A stretch of DNA of 64,000 nt, from NCBI GenBank assembly GCA_039096225.1, contig JBBPEB010000026.1, positions 529,001-593,000 of the forward strand. Reading direction: 5' to 3'. This stretch comes from Blastocystis sp. Blastoise. Lineage: Eukaryota > Sar > Bigyra > Opalinata > Blastocystidae. The notes beneath the pieces are model-generated. The model saw only the letters and a program-made list of their open reading frames with translations. It did not search any database and was not told the DNA's origin. Shown here piece after piece: positions 1-14,700 of this stretch. The first letter of the stretch is position 1; every line of letters starts with the position of its first letter. A program made the translations under genes and the position numbers.

Positions 1-1174
1 TATTAAGAATTTAGGACCTTATAGTGATTTTGTTGTTATTAATGTTTCTTGTCCTAACCAAGTTGGTATATATATGTTTATATTCATATTTATATTAATA
101 TAAACATTAATATTAGTAATTCCTATATATATATAATAATAATATAGGTACTCTTGAATTACAAGCAAAAGAACATTTAGAGTCTATTATTAAAGCTGTA
201 TATTATATAATATAATAATAAATATATGAATACTATTATAAATATATTTTATAGGCAATAAACACTATAGAAAATTCATTCATTACAAATAAGCCACGCT
301 TATTAATTAAATTATCACCAGATTTAACTTATGAACAAAAACATATCTTTTCTTATTATTATTATAGAATATAATTTTTATTTTCTATATATATCGTTTT
401 CTTTTTTATTAATATATCTATATAAAGTCTTAATGGTTATAATTTATTTATTTACCTAATTCTTTTTTTTTAAATCTATATATATCTCTATATTTTTTCT
501 TTAATATATATACAAGAAATATCTTCGATATTATTACAATATCCTATAGATGGTATAGTAGTAAGTAATACTACTACTACTCGTCCTGAGTATATTAAAG
601 ATCCTGCTCTTCAAGAAAAAGGTGGACTTAGTGGTACTCCTGTTAAAGAATTATCTACACAATCTATTAAAGATATGTATAATATATATATTCTTATCTG
701 AATGATTTAGTATTCATTATTATTTTATATAAAAAATATAACTTTATATATTATAGGTATTATTTAACTAAGGGAAAAATTAATATTATTGGTGTTGGTG
801 GTATCTCTAATGCTCAAGATGCTTATGAGAAAATAAAGGCAGGTGCTTCCGTTGTTGAAGTTTATACTGCTCTTGTTTATAATGGTAAATAATTGTTTTT
901 TTTAAGAATTATTATTATTATTTATAGAATATATATTATTATTATACTTATTATTATAATATTTATTATTATTATACTTATTATTATTATTATTATTATA
1001 CTTATTATTATTATTATTATTTTTAAATTTTATTTTTGTAAAATATATAAAATTATATCTTTAATAGGTATTGGATTAGTTGCTTCTATTAAGAAAGATC
1101 TAGCAACTCTTTTAGCTGAAGATGGATTTGAACATGTTTCTCAAGCTGTTGGAAAAGATGTCCCATTAGACTAA
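1..1174 (+). CDS. DHODH: Dihydroorotate dehydrogenase, class 2 (5' end missing)
   Basis: FMN enzyme oxidising dihydroorotate to orotate in pyrimidine synthesis. Class 2 enzymes sit on the inner mitochondrial membrane and pass electrons to ubiquinone. Only the C-terminal part is in the window. Hand-spliced exons: 2-65, 148-197, 255-342, 514-676, 757-884, 1068-1174. The exons read NVSCPN (active-site loop), SNTTTTRP and [14 protein letters not shown] (class-2 signature), then [17 protein letters not shown] (FMN-phosphate loop) and a TALVYNG-type C-terminus, all very close to the animal and fungal class-2 family. Four introns are GT-AG; the third (343-513) is AT-AC and is listed separately. The family is certain. 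The start and mitochondrial presequence lie upstream of the window. Confidence 0.93.
343..513 (+). other. U12-type AT-AC intron in DHODH
   Basis: The intron starts ATATCTTTT and ends AC. A TTCTTTAAT branch-point match (consensus TTCCTTAAC) sits at 497-505, about 9-10 nt before the AC. Removing it joins gaa caa aaa c with aa gaa ata, giving EQKQEISS, the expected DHODH helix, with no frame break. No GT-AG alternative restores the frame here. This implies that the organism keeps a minor spliceosome. Confidence 0.8.
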
Positions 1175-1623
1175 TCTCATTTCTCCAAAAGTAACAAAAT
1201 GGATCTTCATTGTTATATACTTATTTTTAATAGTTTTTTTATTGTACATTCATTCTTTTTTCTTCTTATTGGATTCCAATTATGATATTCATATTATAGT
1301 TACGAATTTTGAAATGTATATATATAAATTATTCGTAAAATAAAACACTTTATACACAAAATCACATTTAATAACTTTTGATCAACTGCTCAAATCTAAA
1401 ATCTATATATCTATATTCAATAGAATTAATACTCATATAAAATTAAAAATACATTTATATAAACTTATAAAAACCATGTCTACAAAAAAAATAGATAAAA
1501 ATTTCTTTCAGCTCATTTTTTTCGTTTAGAAAAAGAAAAAAATCGTGATTTTTTCTCACAATTACAAAATGACATCATTTTTATAATATTCTTATTTTAA
1601 TTCATTATACATTGGTTTAAAAC
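1175..1623. other. Intergenic, no gene seen
   Basis: AT-rich spacer between DHODH and TMCO1, both on the plus strand. It holds the DHODH 3' end and the TMCO1 promoter. No RNA gene or conserved ORF was found. Confidence 0.6.
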
Positions 1624-2414
1624 ATGAGTGCTCTTGCTTTTGAAGCCTTATCTGTTGTTGTTGTCTCTATTATCGTTTCTCTTCTTATTGAAGCACTTTC
1701 ATGGTTTTTTATATACAGAAAGAGTGATTATAAGCGTTTAACTAGAGAAATCAAAAAGATGAATGAAGATTTAAATTTATTACAATCAAAGAAAGTATCT
1801 CCTTCTGAACAAAAGAAACATGATAAAACTGTTCAAAAGATGAAAGATGACTTAAAGGTGAGTAATTATATTTTTTATTTTTATTTTTATTTTATTTTTA
1901 TTTTATTTTTATTTTTATTTTTATTTTATTTTATTTTTATTTTTATATATAGAATAAGAATCAACATCTTAGTTCTAAGAATATGGGATCTAATGTTATT
2001 ATTACTGTTGCTAACTTTATGTTCTTTGGTGTTGTTACTTCATTATATGATGGTATTCGTGTAGCTAAACTTCCGTTTACTCCTTTTGGTTTATTTAGTG
2101 GTATGACTCATAAAAATTTACTTGGAAAAGATTTTACTGATTGCTCTATGGTATATATTTATATATATATTATTATTATAAAATCATGTCTATTTAATGT
2201 TATATATATATAGAATGGACTTTATTTCATATGTAATATGGGAATTAGACCTGTTGTATATATATATATATATAAGTATTTCAAAAGAATATATAGCAAT
2301 ATATAAAAATCATATAAATAGATAAAAGCTTTATTTGGTCATTCTGCCCCTCGTTCTCAACAATCGATGTTCCCTTCTATGGATGAAGTAGAAGAAAAGA
2401 TGAAGAATGAATAA
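1624..2414 (+). CDS. TMCO1: TMCO1, ER calcium-load-activated channel / translocon protein
   Basis: Exons 1624-1857, 1953-2150, 2214-2255 and 2322-2414 give exactly 188 aa, the length of canonical human TMCO1. The protein is a member of the Oxa1/Get1/EMC3 superfamily in the ER membrane, linked to calcium leak and to the multi-pass translocon. The N-terminus has a membrane helix (about residues 10-32), then the charged coiled-coil region RLTREIKKMNEDLNLL, then two further hydrophobic stretches (VIITVANFMFFGVV and the segment around residues 135-160), ending in a short polar tail. All introns begin GT and end TATATAG or similar. Confidence 0.92.
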
Positions 2415-2983
2415 ACAAACCTAATAATATATTTATAATTCATATTATTTAAAGAACATCTATATTATTATAGTTGTTATACATTTATATATATATATAT
2501 ATATTTTTTTTTAAATAAATTTCCTTTTTCTAGAAACTATATATAAATTTTATATGGGGTAGATTCTATTTGATGTATACAAATTTGTTTATTTTTTTAT
2601 AGTGTATCATCTACATTACATTTTCAAGTCATTTATTCTTTTCAATATCTATCTATACAATATACATTATCATAAATTATAAAATAATAGTTTTTCTTTT
2701 ATACAGAAATTATAATTTTATAAAATAATAATTATTAAAAAAATGAACATGTGTTTCTTATCCAATCTATTTAAAAACTGTCTTTATAATGAAAATTTTT
2801 AAAAAAATCGTTTTAAAAAATGGATGATTTCTTATATGAATTACGGTTATTTCACATTTAACAGTAAATATCTAAATATAATCAAGGTTTTCTTTTAAGA
2901 TAGAACCATATTTATTTTGGTTATACATATCTAAGTAAATAAAAATATATAAATCTTCATTCTTAATATAAACAATCCTTTCC
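2415..2983. other. Intergenic, no gene seen
   Basis: AT-rich spacer with a (TA)n run near 2491-2505. It holds the TMCO1 3' end and the promoter of the next gene. Nothing else is recognisable. Confidence 0.55.
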
Positions 2984-4010
2984 ATGCCTGGGAGTGTAGA
3001 TATGAATAAACCAGATACGGTTGTATTACAAACAAAAAGACATAATAGTGATACGTCTCAGCTAGACTCTGTTTCTATTGATGGATCTCGTATTACAGAG
3101 AGTACACCTGCTATTTCTCAGAATGAATCGTTAAGTCATCATACAACACCTGATTCTAATGGTACAGCCTTTAATGTTTGGACTGAATGGATGAAAGTAA
3201 TTGATCCTAAAACTAATAGACATTATTATTATAATAAGAAAACAAGAGAAACTACATGGAAGAATCCTGTGAAATATCCACCTGTATGTTGTTTTTTGTT
3301 GGTTTATTCTGATACTTTTACATTTTTATTTTATATATTTTATTTTTTTAATTGATTTCATTATATTCTTTAGCAATCAAAAGAACAAGAACAATTAGAA
3401 ATTACAGATGATGCTGTTTGGTTTGAAGTTTTAGATAAAAATACAGGCGCTTTTTATTATTTTAATAAAGCTACAAGAGAAACAACATGGGAAGCACCTA
3501 AAAATGCAGTTATTATTCGTGGAAATCCTTCACAACCATCAGAATCATCAAAACCACCTACAATGGGATCAAAAACTCAAATTTTAATTAAACCAAGTTC
3601 TTCTGAAATAGGAAAATCAAATACTTCAAGTAATGAGAAAAATAGAAAAGAAGCAATTGATTCTATTCGTGAAGCTGTTTTTGATCGAAAAACTATTCGA
3701 ACTGATAATGGTCAAACAATAAAATTAGAAAGTAATTTAGATGAAGATGATGAAAAGTATATATTATTTTATGTTTTTAATGTTTTTTAATGTTTTTTAA
3801 TGTTTGTTTTTTATTGTTTTCTTTTATTATTAATATATGTTATCATTTTTATTATATTAATATAGAATGAATCCTGTATTACCAATAAAAAAACAATATT
3901 TATTTTATTCTTATGCTAAGAAACATTTTAATCTTCATCGAAAAGGCTTATTTAAATCACCAACTTCAATTGATAAAGCTATTTCTTGGAAACCAGTATA
4001 TATATATATG

Positions 4011-4093
<83 letters not shown>

Positions 4094-4725
4094 CTAGATT
4101 CCTATAAAGACTCCATTATTAGAATTAAATAGTTCTTTAAAACATGATGCAGTATTATTAAATAAATTAATAAAACGATTTACCAATGGACATAAAAGTG
4201 AACAAGAACAATATTCATTATTACAACGTATTATTGGAATAGTATTACAAGGCCCACGTGAGATGATTGATGAACTTTATTGTCAAATTATGAAAGAACT
4301 CACAAAATGTCCAAAGTATATATATATATATACTATATAATATGAAATATATATTATATACTATATACTATATATTATATAGAGGTTTTTTAATAAATAC
4401 GTGGAAGTTATTTTCCGTTGTTTCTGGATCTGTAATACCAACAGAAGAGTTATATCCTTATATACAATATTATGCTGTTAAGCAACAAGATAACGAGAGT
4501 GAATCGACGAAGTATGCGTCATATGTCAGTAATCGATTGAATAAATGTCTAGCTCTAGGAAGAAGAATTGAAATACCCACTATCGCTGAATTAGCAGCTA
4601 CATTAGTATATATATATTATTTATTTATATATTATTCCTTATAATTCTTTTTTAATTATTCTAATTCTTATTATTATTGATTAGTTTTTTTTTGGATAGA
4701 TACTTTATTATATATAATTTTTCAA

Positions 4726-4761
<36 letters not shown>

Positions 4762-6493
4762 ATAAATAATTGTATCATAATACTTTCATTATATATATAT
4801 ATATTAGAATCAAGAAAAAGTTTTAGTACGTTTTTATTTATTGGATGAGAGTTTTGTTACTATACCATGTGACTCATGCACGTGCGTTGAGGATATATGT
4901 AACAGAATGGTTAAAAAATTAAAATTAGAAACAGATGGTCCTCTTTTTAGTTTATATGAAATTATGCGTGATTTAAGTTGTATATATATATTAATATTAT
5001 TCTTCTTATTATAATTATTATATTTATTATATATATTATTATGTTTATTATTATATTTATTATTACATTTATTATATATATTACGTTTATATATATATAT
5101 TTATTATTATTATTATAATTATCATAAATATTATTATGCTTATACTTATGTTCATTATTCTATAGCTGAAAGATTATTAAGTCCAAAAGAGCGTATATTA
5201 GATGTGGTTCGAAATTGGCAAAATCAATATATAGGAGAGAATGAATCAGAATATGATGGAGGTTATACATTCCAATTTATATTTAAAGCAGTTTTATATG
5301 TAGATATTAATCCAAATATAAAACCTTCACTTTATCTTATATATACTCAAGTATATACTATATATTATTTATATATATATAATGTTTAGTGAATAATAAA
5401 ATAATATATATATATAATTCATTTTTTAGTTAATATAAAAAATTATATATATATAATTCATTTTTAGTTTATATAAGAAATAATATATATATAGGGTGTT
5501 TTTGATGTAACAAATGATCATTATCGTTGTTCTAGAGATGATGATTTTTATACTTTAGCTGCTTTAGCCCTTCAAGTACGTTTTGGAGATTATACTGGAT
5601 TAGATCAAGATATATCGTATATATATATTATATATATATTATTATTATTCATATTTTTTTATTTTTATTTTTAATTTTATTTTTTTTTTCATATTATTAG
5701 AATTATTATTAATATTAATATTGTATTCATTATGAATTATTATTATTATTATATAAATATAAAGTGAGTATGTAAGAGATGTTATACCGATGTCATTAAT
5801 GAAAGATGAAGCAACTTTTAAAGAAACAAAAACATATGTTATGACTCTTTATTCTAAATTACAAGGATATTCATGGGAAGAATCTATTCTTGCCTATTTA
5901 GATTATATAAAATCATGGGAATTATATGGTTGCTATTATTTCTTTTTAGAAGTATATATATAAATGTTTATGAACATATTTAAATGATTATAAATGAATA
6001 TATATATATATATATATATAGCCTTCCGATCGAAATGACTTCCCCGCATCTTGTTTTTTGGCGGTAGGACCACGCGGGATTATTATTGGAGATGCAGAAA
6101 CCAATGTATATATATAATAATAATTATTATTATTATTATTTCTATAATACTGATATAAATTTATTAATATATATTTACTATTCACTATAATAATAACATA
6201 ATAATAATAATTATTATTATTATTTCTATAATACTGATATATATCTATTAATATATATTTACTATTAATTATAGTAATAATACATCTATATATAGGCAAT
6301 ATTACGTACTATTCCTTATTCTTCTATTCCTTCTTGGGGATATAGTGCACAAGCATTTGTTATGCATGTAGGTACATTAGTACAACAAGAAAAAATGATA
6401 TTCTTAACTATACAAGGACAAGAAATTAATAATTTAATGAATAGTTATATGCAATATTTAGTTAGTCATAAATCACAATCTACAGTATTCTAA
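2984..6493 (+). CDS. WW-WW-MyTH4-FERM domain protein
   Basis: Eleven exons (2984-3283, 3374-3756, 3866-3995, 4098-4315, 4383-4605, 4808-4979, 5166-5350, 5495-5616, 5765-5951, 6022-6105, 6296-6493) give 733 aa in one frame. Two WW domains come first (WTEWMKVIDPKTNRHYYYN and VWFEVLDKNTGAFYYFNKAT; both keep two tryptophans and the Tyr block), so the protein should bind proline-rich peptides. A MyTH4 domain follows (PTSIDKAISWKP, then QGPREMIDELYCQIMKEL), then a FERM region (ubiquitin-like lobe from about 4808; last lobe ending IFLTIQGQEINNLMNSYMQ). MyTH4-FERM pairs normally form myosin or kinesin tails, where they bind microtubules or receptor tails. Here there is no motor, so this is probably an adaptor between membrane and cytoskeleton. 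Domain calls are firm; the role is inferred. Confidence 0.88.
4013..4091 (+). repeat. (TAT)n microsatellite in an intron
   Basis: An uninterrupted trinucleotide run fills most of the third intron of the WW-MyTH4-FERM gene (3996-4097). It yields long Tyr-only or Ile-only open frames that are not genes. Confidence 0.95.
6109..6290 (+). repeat. Imperfect tandem duplication (about 85 bp) in an intron
   Basis: Two copies of a unit containing ATTATTATTTCTATAATACTGATATA, split here as ATTATTATTTCT / ATAATACTGATATA, followed by TATTAATATATATTTACTAT, lie head to tail in the tenth intron of the WW-MyTH4-FERM gene. Confidence 0.7.
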
Positions 6494-7690
6494 ATTAGTA
6501 TGTTATTCTATTCTTATATTTAAATAGAATATATATTTATATATATAAAATGTATATCAATTATCGATATGTATTGTTGGTTTTGTCACATGGTTATATA
6601 TATATTTATTTTTCGATATATTTTAATTTTATTAAATCAATATACATATGATATTCTCTCTTTATATTAAGAATTTCACTATATATCTATTTTTATCATC
6701 TTCTATCACTATTATTTATTCATTCTTTTGCAATAATTATTAATTATTACATTTATATATAAAAAATCCTTTTCATTTTTTCATTTTCTTCTTTTTTGAT
6801 TTCTTTTTTTTTATTCTCTACTGATAGTTTTTCTATATTTTCGTAATGTTATGAATAGAAACGTTTTTTTTAAGTGTTTTCTGTTGTTTTTCAATACAAT
6901 ATTCCTCTCATCACTACAGAATACGAACATATATATAATTAAAAGCATCTTTTCACAAATACTATTTGATCCTCATAGTTTACAAACATGTATAACGCAC
7001 AAAAACATATATATTATAGAAACTTCTAGATTTTCTTCAATTTATTTCTCAAAATCCTATAATTCATGACCAGAGTCATCTGATTTATACATCAGCACTA
7101 ACACATAAAATACTATCTGAGAAATCTATATAATTACAGTGAAAAAGAAATTAAAAACTGAACACAAATGAATAAAAACATTTGAATGCATATAATTTAT
7201 CATTATTCCATGGCTGAGTCATTATAAAAGAAGTGATACCTAATTATATAGTTACATATAATAATATCACCTAATAATGAAATCAAAACGAAACTTATTT
7301 CATTTCTTATTATATCTAGTATATGAGAAGCTTGCTAAAAATAACCTTAATGAAATAAAAGAATAATTTACAAAGTGAACGAATAAACGAAAAAGTTAAA
7401 CATATTATCGGAAAAACGCCTAAATGAATCGAGAACTCTTATAAGTTACCTATAATTTGAATTATTTCAATGGGAATTCGATAAGTTAATCTTCCAATGA
7501 AAATGAGTATTTCAGAAACACAAGAAAATAAATGTCAAATAAAAAAACAAAATTTATTTCCATTAATAAATCTCTTATTCTTCTGAGAAAAACTATTATC
7601 CCCTTGGAAATAAATGAGATTCATGATTTTTGAATTTTTTTTGTCTTTCATAGCATATTGTACTCTAGAAGTCTTGTAATCTGTGTAAAT
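6494..7690. other. Intergenic, about 1.2 kb, no gene seen
   Basis: Long AT-rich spacer. Open frames here (for example 6851-7069, plus) are short, hydrophobic and without family resemblance, so I treat them as chance. The last 100 bp should hold the promoter of the giant surface protein. Confidence 0.5.
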
Positions 7691-8707
7691 ATGACACAGT
7701 TCTTTATTTCTATTCTAATATTGTTTGGTATATTTTATTTTGTTATTTTTTATAGACGTCTATAGTCATTGTCATTTATGCTTGTCCTTTAAAATCACAA
7801 TATGAGTTGACAATTAAGCGACAGTATGGTGATCAGTCTGATGATGAACAACTAGTTATTATTAATGGAATAAAAACAACTGGAACAACCGTTGCGACTT
7901 TATCTGGATACAATCATACTTTTGAATTAGTTTCAAACACATACTGCGTTGATCCTGGAATTCTAACATTCATAGCATCTTCAGTGTATATACATTATAT
8001 ATATATTTTAATTTATATTTTTTTAAATTCTTAATTTTTATTTAATTATATATATATTATATATAGAGATATTGATGGATGGCATGGAGGATCTCACTTT
8101 TCTGTTTATGCTCAAAATAATTTTATTTTTTCTGATTATTTAATTAATGAACGTTCTCATCAATGGGCTATAGCCTGTATGTAGTTTAGATATATTTAAT
8201 ATGATATTTTATTTATGCTATTATTTTATTTTTATTTTATTTTATTTTATTATTTTATTATTATATTAAATTATTATTATTATTATTTTATTATTATTTA
8301 TTATTATTTTATTATTATTTTTTAAAATATTATTAATTGATACATTATAATAATTACCCTATATTATATTACTTTTATTCTAGTATATTCTTTAATGGAT
8401 TCAACATCTAATTGGAGATATACAAATTCTATTCAAACTACTACTATATGGACCTCACCTTTTTATTCAGATTCAATATGGTCATTATATTCATCTAATT
8501 TTTTCCCTACTCTTTCTCAATATACTCGTTATTATCGTTTTTCTATTATTTTACCTACTACGTCAATTCCTGTGAAAATAATTAAATTATTTTTATATTG
8601 TACAAAAGGAATATATTTATATATAAATGGTAATTTTGTATATACAGATATTCAATATAATAATCAAAATAATAATGAACTATACTCATTAAATAATAAT
8701 AATAATA

Positions 8708-8795
<88 letters not shown>

Positions 8796-11700
8796 GATAA
8801 TTATTTAGAATCTAATTATAAAACTCATATAATATCCATTCATTATCGTTTTCTTGATATGTCTTATTCAAAGATATATATAGCTCTTAATGCTACTTCT
8901 ATTCCTTCTCTTATTAATACTAATGATTTATTTAATGGATATATGTATTTAATTGGTGGATCTGACTCCATTGGCCAATCAAATAGTATTCATGTTGAAT
9001 TATCTTCTTCAGATCAATCTTCTAAGAATCATTCTACTTCTTCTGAAAATCAATATTATTATTCTTCTAAAAATAATTCTTCTTCTTCTAAAAATAATTC
9101 TTCTTCTTCTAAAAATTCTTCTTCTTCTTCTTCTTCTTCTTTACGATCAAATATACATTCTTCTAACAATAGTATTCAATTATTATCAAATAATTATAAT
9201 TCTAATGATCAATCACTTATTAATGATAATAATATATTTAATTATTTATTTGATATGAATAAAAATACATTTTGTGATATTTCATTTCAAATAGCATCAA
9301 CATTTATATTATATTGGCATTATCAAGATTATGCATTAAAATATATTAATGAACTTTCTATTATCAATGGAAATACTATTTCAAAAGATCCTCATATTAT
9401 CTCTTTGTACGGATGTACAATTGACAATTCTTATTGGGTACATCTCAAAACCGTTACTGATCTATTATTTACTAATGAATATCAAAAGAAAACTATTCAA
9501 TTCTATAGTAATAATAATAGTTTTCAATATTTCAAATTAATATTAAATACTACAAATAACCAAGATTCTATTATTATATCTGAAATTATTCCTTCTGTTA
9601 TTCCTAATCCTACAGATTATTTATTATTAACAGATTCATTATCTTATAATCATTTTAATTATATTTGGTATATAGATATTGAACCTATCTATGCTTTTCC
9701 TCTTTCTTCAAGTTATTATCAATATAAATTATCTAATAATAACATGAATAATACAACCATATCAATTAATCCTTATACTGGAATAATCACGGGAATTCCT
9801 ACAACTAGATCACGTGGTATATTAACTATAACAGCAACACATGCTCTTCGACAAATAGAATCTTCTATAACATTAGTATATGTAATAGAAAATTGTTTTG
9901 AAATAAATAATGTTCATATATATATCGAATGGATAAGAGATTTTTCTGAATTAAATTCTTTATTTGAATCTTTTATTATATATAGAGATACCACTATTAT
10001 ATATACATCTCCAAATACATTATCTTCAATATATTCTACACATTTATGTTTATCTCAAAATATATATACAATTCATTTAAAATCAATCACAAATAATGGT
10101 TGGTCTAAATCATCACATCTTAATATATATGCTCTTACTCCTTATGGTAATATTACTTTATTTTCAGGTAGTTCACAAAGTGATTCTATTATACAATTTT
10201 CTATTAATTTAAATTATATTATATCATTTACTGATAAAGCACATATATGTTTTACGGATAACCAAACAATTGATAGTAATTGGATGAATATTGATTTTGT
10301 TCCTTCTTTACCTAATTGGTATAATTGTAAAGAAAGTACAGAGGGACATGGTATATCTTCAAATTTATATTTTAGAAATACTATACATATAATAAAATTA
10401 AATGATATTCAAGGTGTAGAATTTTTATTTTATATATATGATCGATATCAACTATATATTAATGGTAATTTAATATATAGATATTATATATCTAAAACTT
10501 CAAATACTAAACCTTTTCTTCATTCATTAATATTATCTTCTTCTTCTTTAATTATAGGTATGAATGTATTTGGTATATATATACATAATCCATTAGAAAC
10601 GAGTAATAATAATATAGAATTTGTGATGTCTATACGATTATTATATACAAACATTATATATTCTTCTCCTTCTTCTTCTATAAATGAACTAAATTATGTA
10701 TCTAGTTTAATAACTGATAATAAATATATTAATAATAAGAGTAATAATAATAATGTATATATTAATAGTAATAACGAAGATAATAAATATAATAAATGTA
10801 TTAATAAACACAATAATAATAAAAATAATAATAATAAACATAATAATATGAATATTTTGTTTCATAATTCTACTATAGATTCTTTAATGGATGGATATTA
10901 TAAACAGCCTTGGATTCTAATAGAACAATATCCTATTAAATCATTATATATTACTATATCTCTTCTCTATCAAGCATTATATTTTAATAAATATTGTTTT
11001 ATTAATAATGATATTGATAGTATATCTAAATTTTCTACATCTTGGAATAATTTTACAAGATCCCTCTTTATTCCTAACGGTTGGAATTTCTATGGTTGTT
11101 CTTCATCATCATCAACTTTTACTTCTATGAATTCAAATGAACAAAATAATTTTATTTTAAAGAATTGTAATGTATTAGATAAACGAAATAATGTTTTATG
11201 GGAATTTCCTTCTCAAAAATTATGTTTTTATTTACAAAATGAAATATATACACCTTTTTCATTCTTTATATTAAATATAACTTCTTTTTCTCCTTCTTCT
11301 TATAGCTATTATAATATTCAAGAAATTAACAAAATAAATGATGATATTAATATGAATTATAATGATATTCATTATAGAAATACATTAATAGATAATAATT
11401 ATAATCCTTATTCAATAGGTATTGGAGAATTATATTTTTTAACTGTAAATAAAGAAACCATTGATATTCCTGATTTTCTATATTCTCCAGATACAATAAA
11501 TGGATATATAAATACTATTATTCCTTTTAGCACACCTCCTTTATATTATTCAAAATATTCTTTTATTAATTCATATATTAATAATAATTATAATCTGAAT
11601 AAATTAATAGATAATATTACATTAAATGAAAATACAGGATTAATCACGGGAATATGTTCAAATGAAAAACAATCTTTTAATATGACCATAAATGGTAAGA

Positions 11701-14700
11701 ATATATTGAATCAATATATGAAATCAACTACTATTTCATTGACTATTGATTCTTGTGAAGAACCATCTCAAATCGTATATTTTATTATAGAAAATCATAG
11801 TAATTATATAAATACAAATTATGAATTTATATTATATTCTACTATTTCACGTATAACATCAAAAACAATTCCATATACTTCTCCTGTTTCTATATATCCA
11901 TTCTGTCTTCCAATAGGATTTTATCGTGTTGCTTTATTACGTTCTTCTACTTCTTCTACTGTATTACAATATGATAATAATAATGCTTTATCAGTATCTA
12001 TTTATAATCGTGATTATTCATTATTAAATATGAATTATATGACAAATATAGAAACATTTTTAGATGTATCCTTTTTATTAGATGATTTATTATTTTATTC
12101 AAGTCAACAATGGGAGATTTGGAATAATAATAATACTACATCTACTATTGATAATAACTGGATGAAAATATTAGATATACCTGATCAATTTCAAACTATA
12201 TATTATTATGATATTCCAAAACCAATTGGAATTACACAATACTATCGTTTTAAAATTAAATTATATGAATATTGTAATGAATTGAGTCAATTTAATAATA
12301 AATATAATAATAATAAATTTAATAATAATGAATATAATAATAATAAATATAATAAGAAATATAATAATAAATATAAATATAATTTAAAAGATGAGTGTGA
12401 TATATATTCATTATATTCTGGTCTTAGTTATAATATACAATTAAAAGGTGGTTATATATTATATATACAAGGAATAGAGATAGAACGTCAATATTTACCT
12501 AATGACCCAATTATTTTACCTAATACATTATCTACTAATAAGAATCAATCTATTTATAGAATAGAAGGTAGTATACATTTCCAATCTTATTCTATATTTA
12601 TTACCGAAAATACAACTTTATTAATAAGTTTAGAAGTTCATAGAAATGAAATAATAAATATAGAAAATTATTTTAAAGCTACTTTTCATTATATACTAGA
12701 TAATGAACGATATAATATAAGACAAAGAACACAAAAAGTATCGATATCTATTGATGAATATAATACTATATATTCATCCAGAATAAATTCTACATATATA
12801 AATAAACATAATTTAGAATATATTGATGATGTGTATTCATTATTATATTCTATACCTATTTCTTTATATATACCTTATTCTATATATATACCTTCTATAT
12901 ATAAATCAATAGAATATTATTCTACTTTATATAAATCAACACCATTATCATTATTTGAAAATAATAAAATATCTATGTACTCATTAAAAACAACTTCTAA
13001 TTCAATATCAATTACATTAACTTATAAAAATAGTCATGAATATTATACTTCTTATGGAATTCGATTTGGAACACATTGTAATCGTCGTCATCCTACTTCA
13101 TGGATTTTAGAAGCTTCCAATAATAATGGTATTTCTTATGATTTATTACATACTATATCAAATCTATATACATTACAATTTAATAAATTATATGAATATT
13201 CTTTTGTACCTTTATCTACTTATTCTATATATCGATGGACATTTACTTCTTTTTTTAATATTCCTATAGATGAAAATGAAGATGAAGATGAAGATATAGT
13301 ATGTGATTCTACTATAGGATTTCAATTATCAGAATTATATTTATATCAAACTATTTTTACTAGTTATTGTAATAAAGAATCCAATTGGCCAGTAGCTTTA
13401 AGTGGAACACATATATCTCTTCCTTGTCCTGATCTTTTTACTGGATTACAATCACGTGATTGTATTAATGGTCATTATTCTACTATTGATATATCTAAAT
13501 GTATACCTACTACTCCTACTTTTTTTACATATACAAGTATATTTAGTAATTATAATACTTCTTTATTTTCATTTGATAAATCAGAAAATTGTGTATATTT
13601 ATTTATTATAAATAAACCAATAACACCTCTATATCCATCAATTGATGCTGTTCATTTACAATTTACTACTGAATCTGCAATTCCCGCGGGAATCACATTA
13701 AATAAAGATACAGGTGTAATCAGTGGAATTCCTACTATAATAACATCAGTATTACATATTATTATTATTGCTTTTAATTCTTATTATCATATATCTACAA
13801 CTGTTGTTATACGTATATTAAATGAAACAAATAATTCTATTTGTAAAGGTGATTCTATTTGGCCAACTATATTTAATGATGATTATGTAATAAAACCCTG
13901 TTCATTTCCTTATATAGGTATAGAAAAACGATCTTGCTATTATAATAATATAAATAATACATCAACATGGTCATTCATTCAAACAACTTGTCAAATGAAA
14001 TCCTCTATTATGAGTATACGATATACAGCACAATATTATCCATTATTAATCAATCAATATATTAATATACAGCCAACTACTACTGGATCTATAGAATCAT
14101 GGGAAATAACACCATCAAAATTACCTGAAGGATTAATATTTAATAATGGAATTATTGAAGGTACACCTACTATATTAACAAATAGTTCTATATATATACC
14201 TTATATTATTACAGTAATAGGTAAAATATCAATTAGTATGACATTATACTTTCTTATTACTGAAATTGCATGTCCATTCGATGTCACGTGGCCTTCAGCA
14301 CTTCCAGATACAACCGTTACAATATCATGTACAGATCCCTATTTAGAAGGATACATGTCACGTGATTGTATTCATTCCGAAGATGGTTTATTACAACCTC
14401 ATTGGGGAAATGTACGAGATGAATGTAAAACAAAATTAAATAAAGTTTCTTATAGTACTTCATTCTTAACATTAACATGTAATCAAACAATGAATTCTAT
14501 TATTCCTTTATGTGAAGGTAAATGTATATCTTATTCTATTACTCCTTCTCTTCCTGATGGTTTATTCTTTAATACTATTAATGGAGAAATAAAAGGAACA
14601 CCTAATATAACTCCACCTATTGAAACTTATTATATTATATTATCTTCTAATGGTATTGAATCTATATCTATATATATGGGTATACAATTAATATCATTAG

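Noticed and set aside
6851-7069. 72-aa plus-strand frame
   Set aside because: Hydrophobic and AT-driven, with no homology cues or promoter context.
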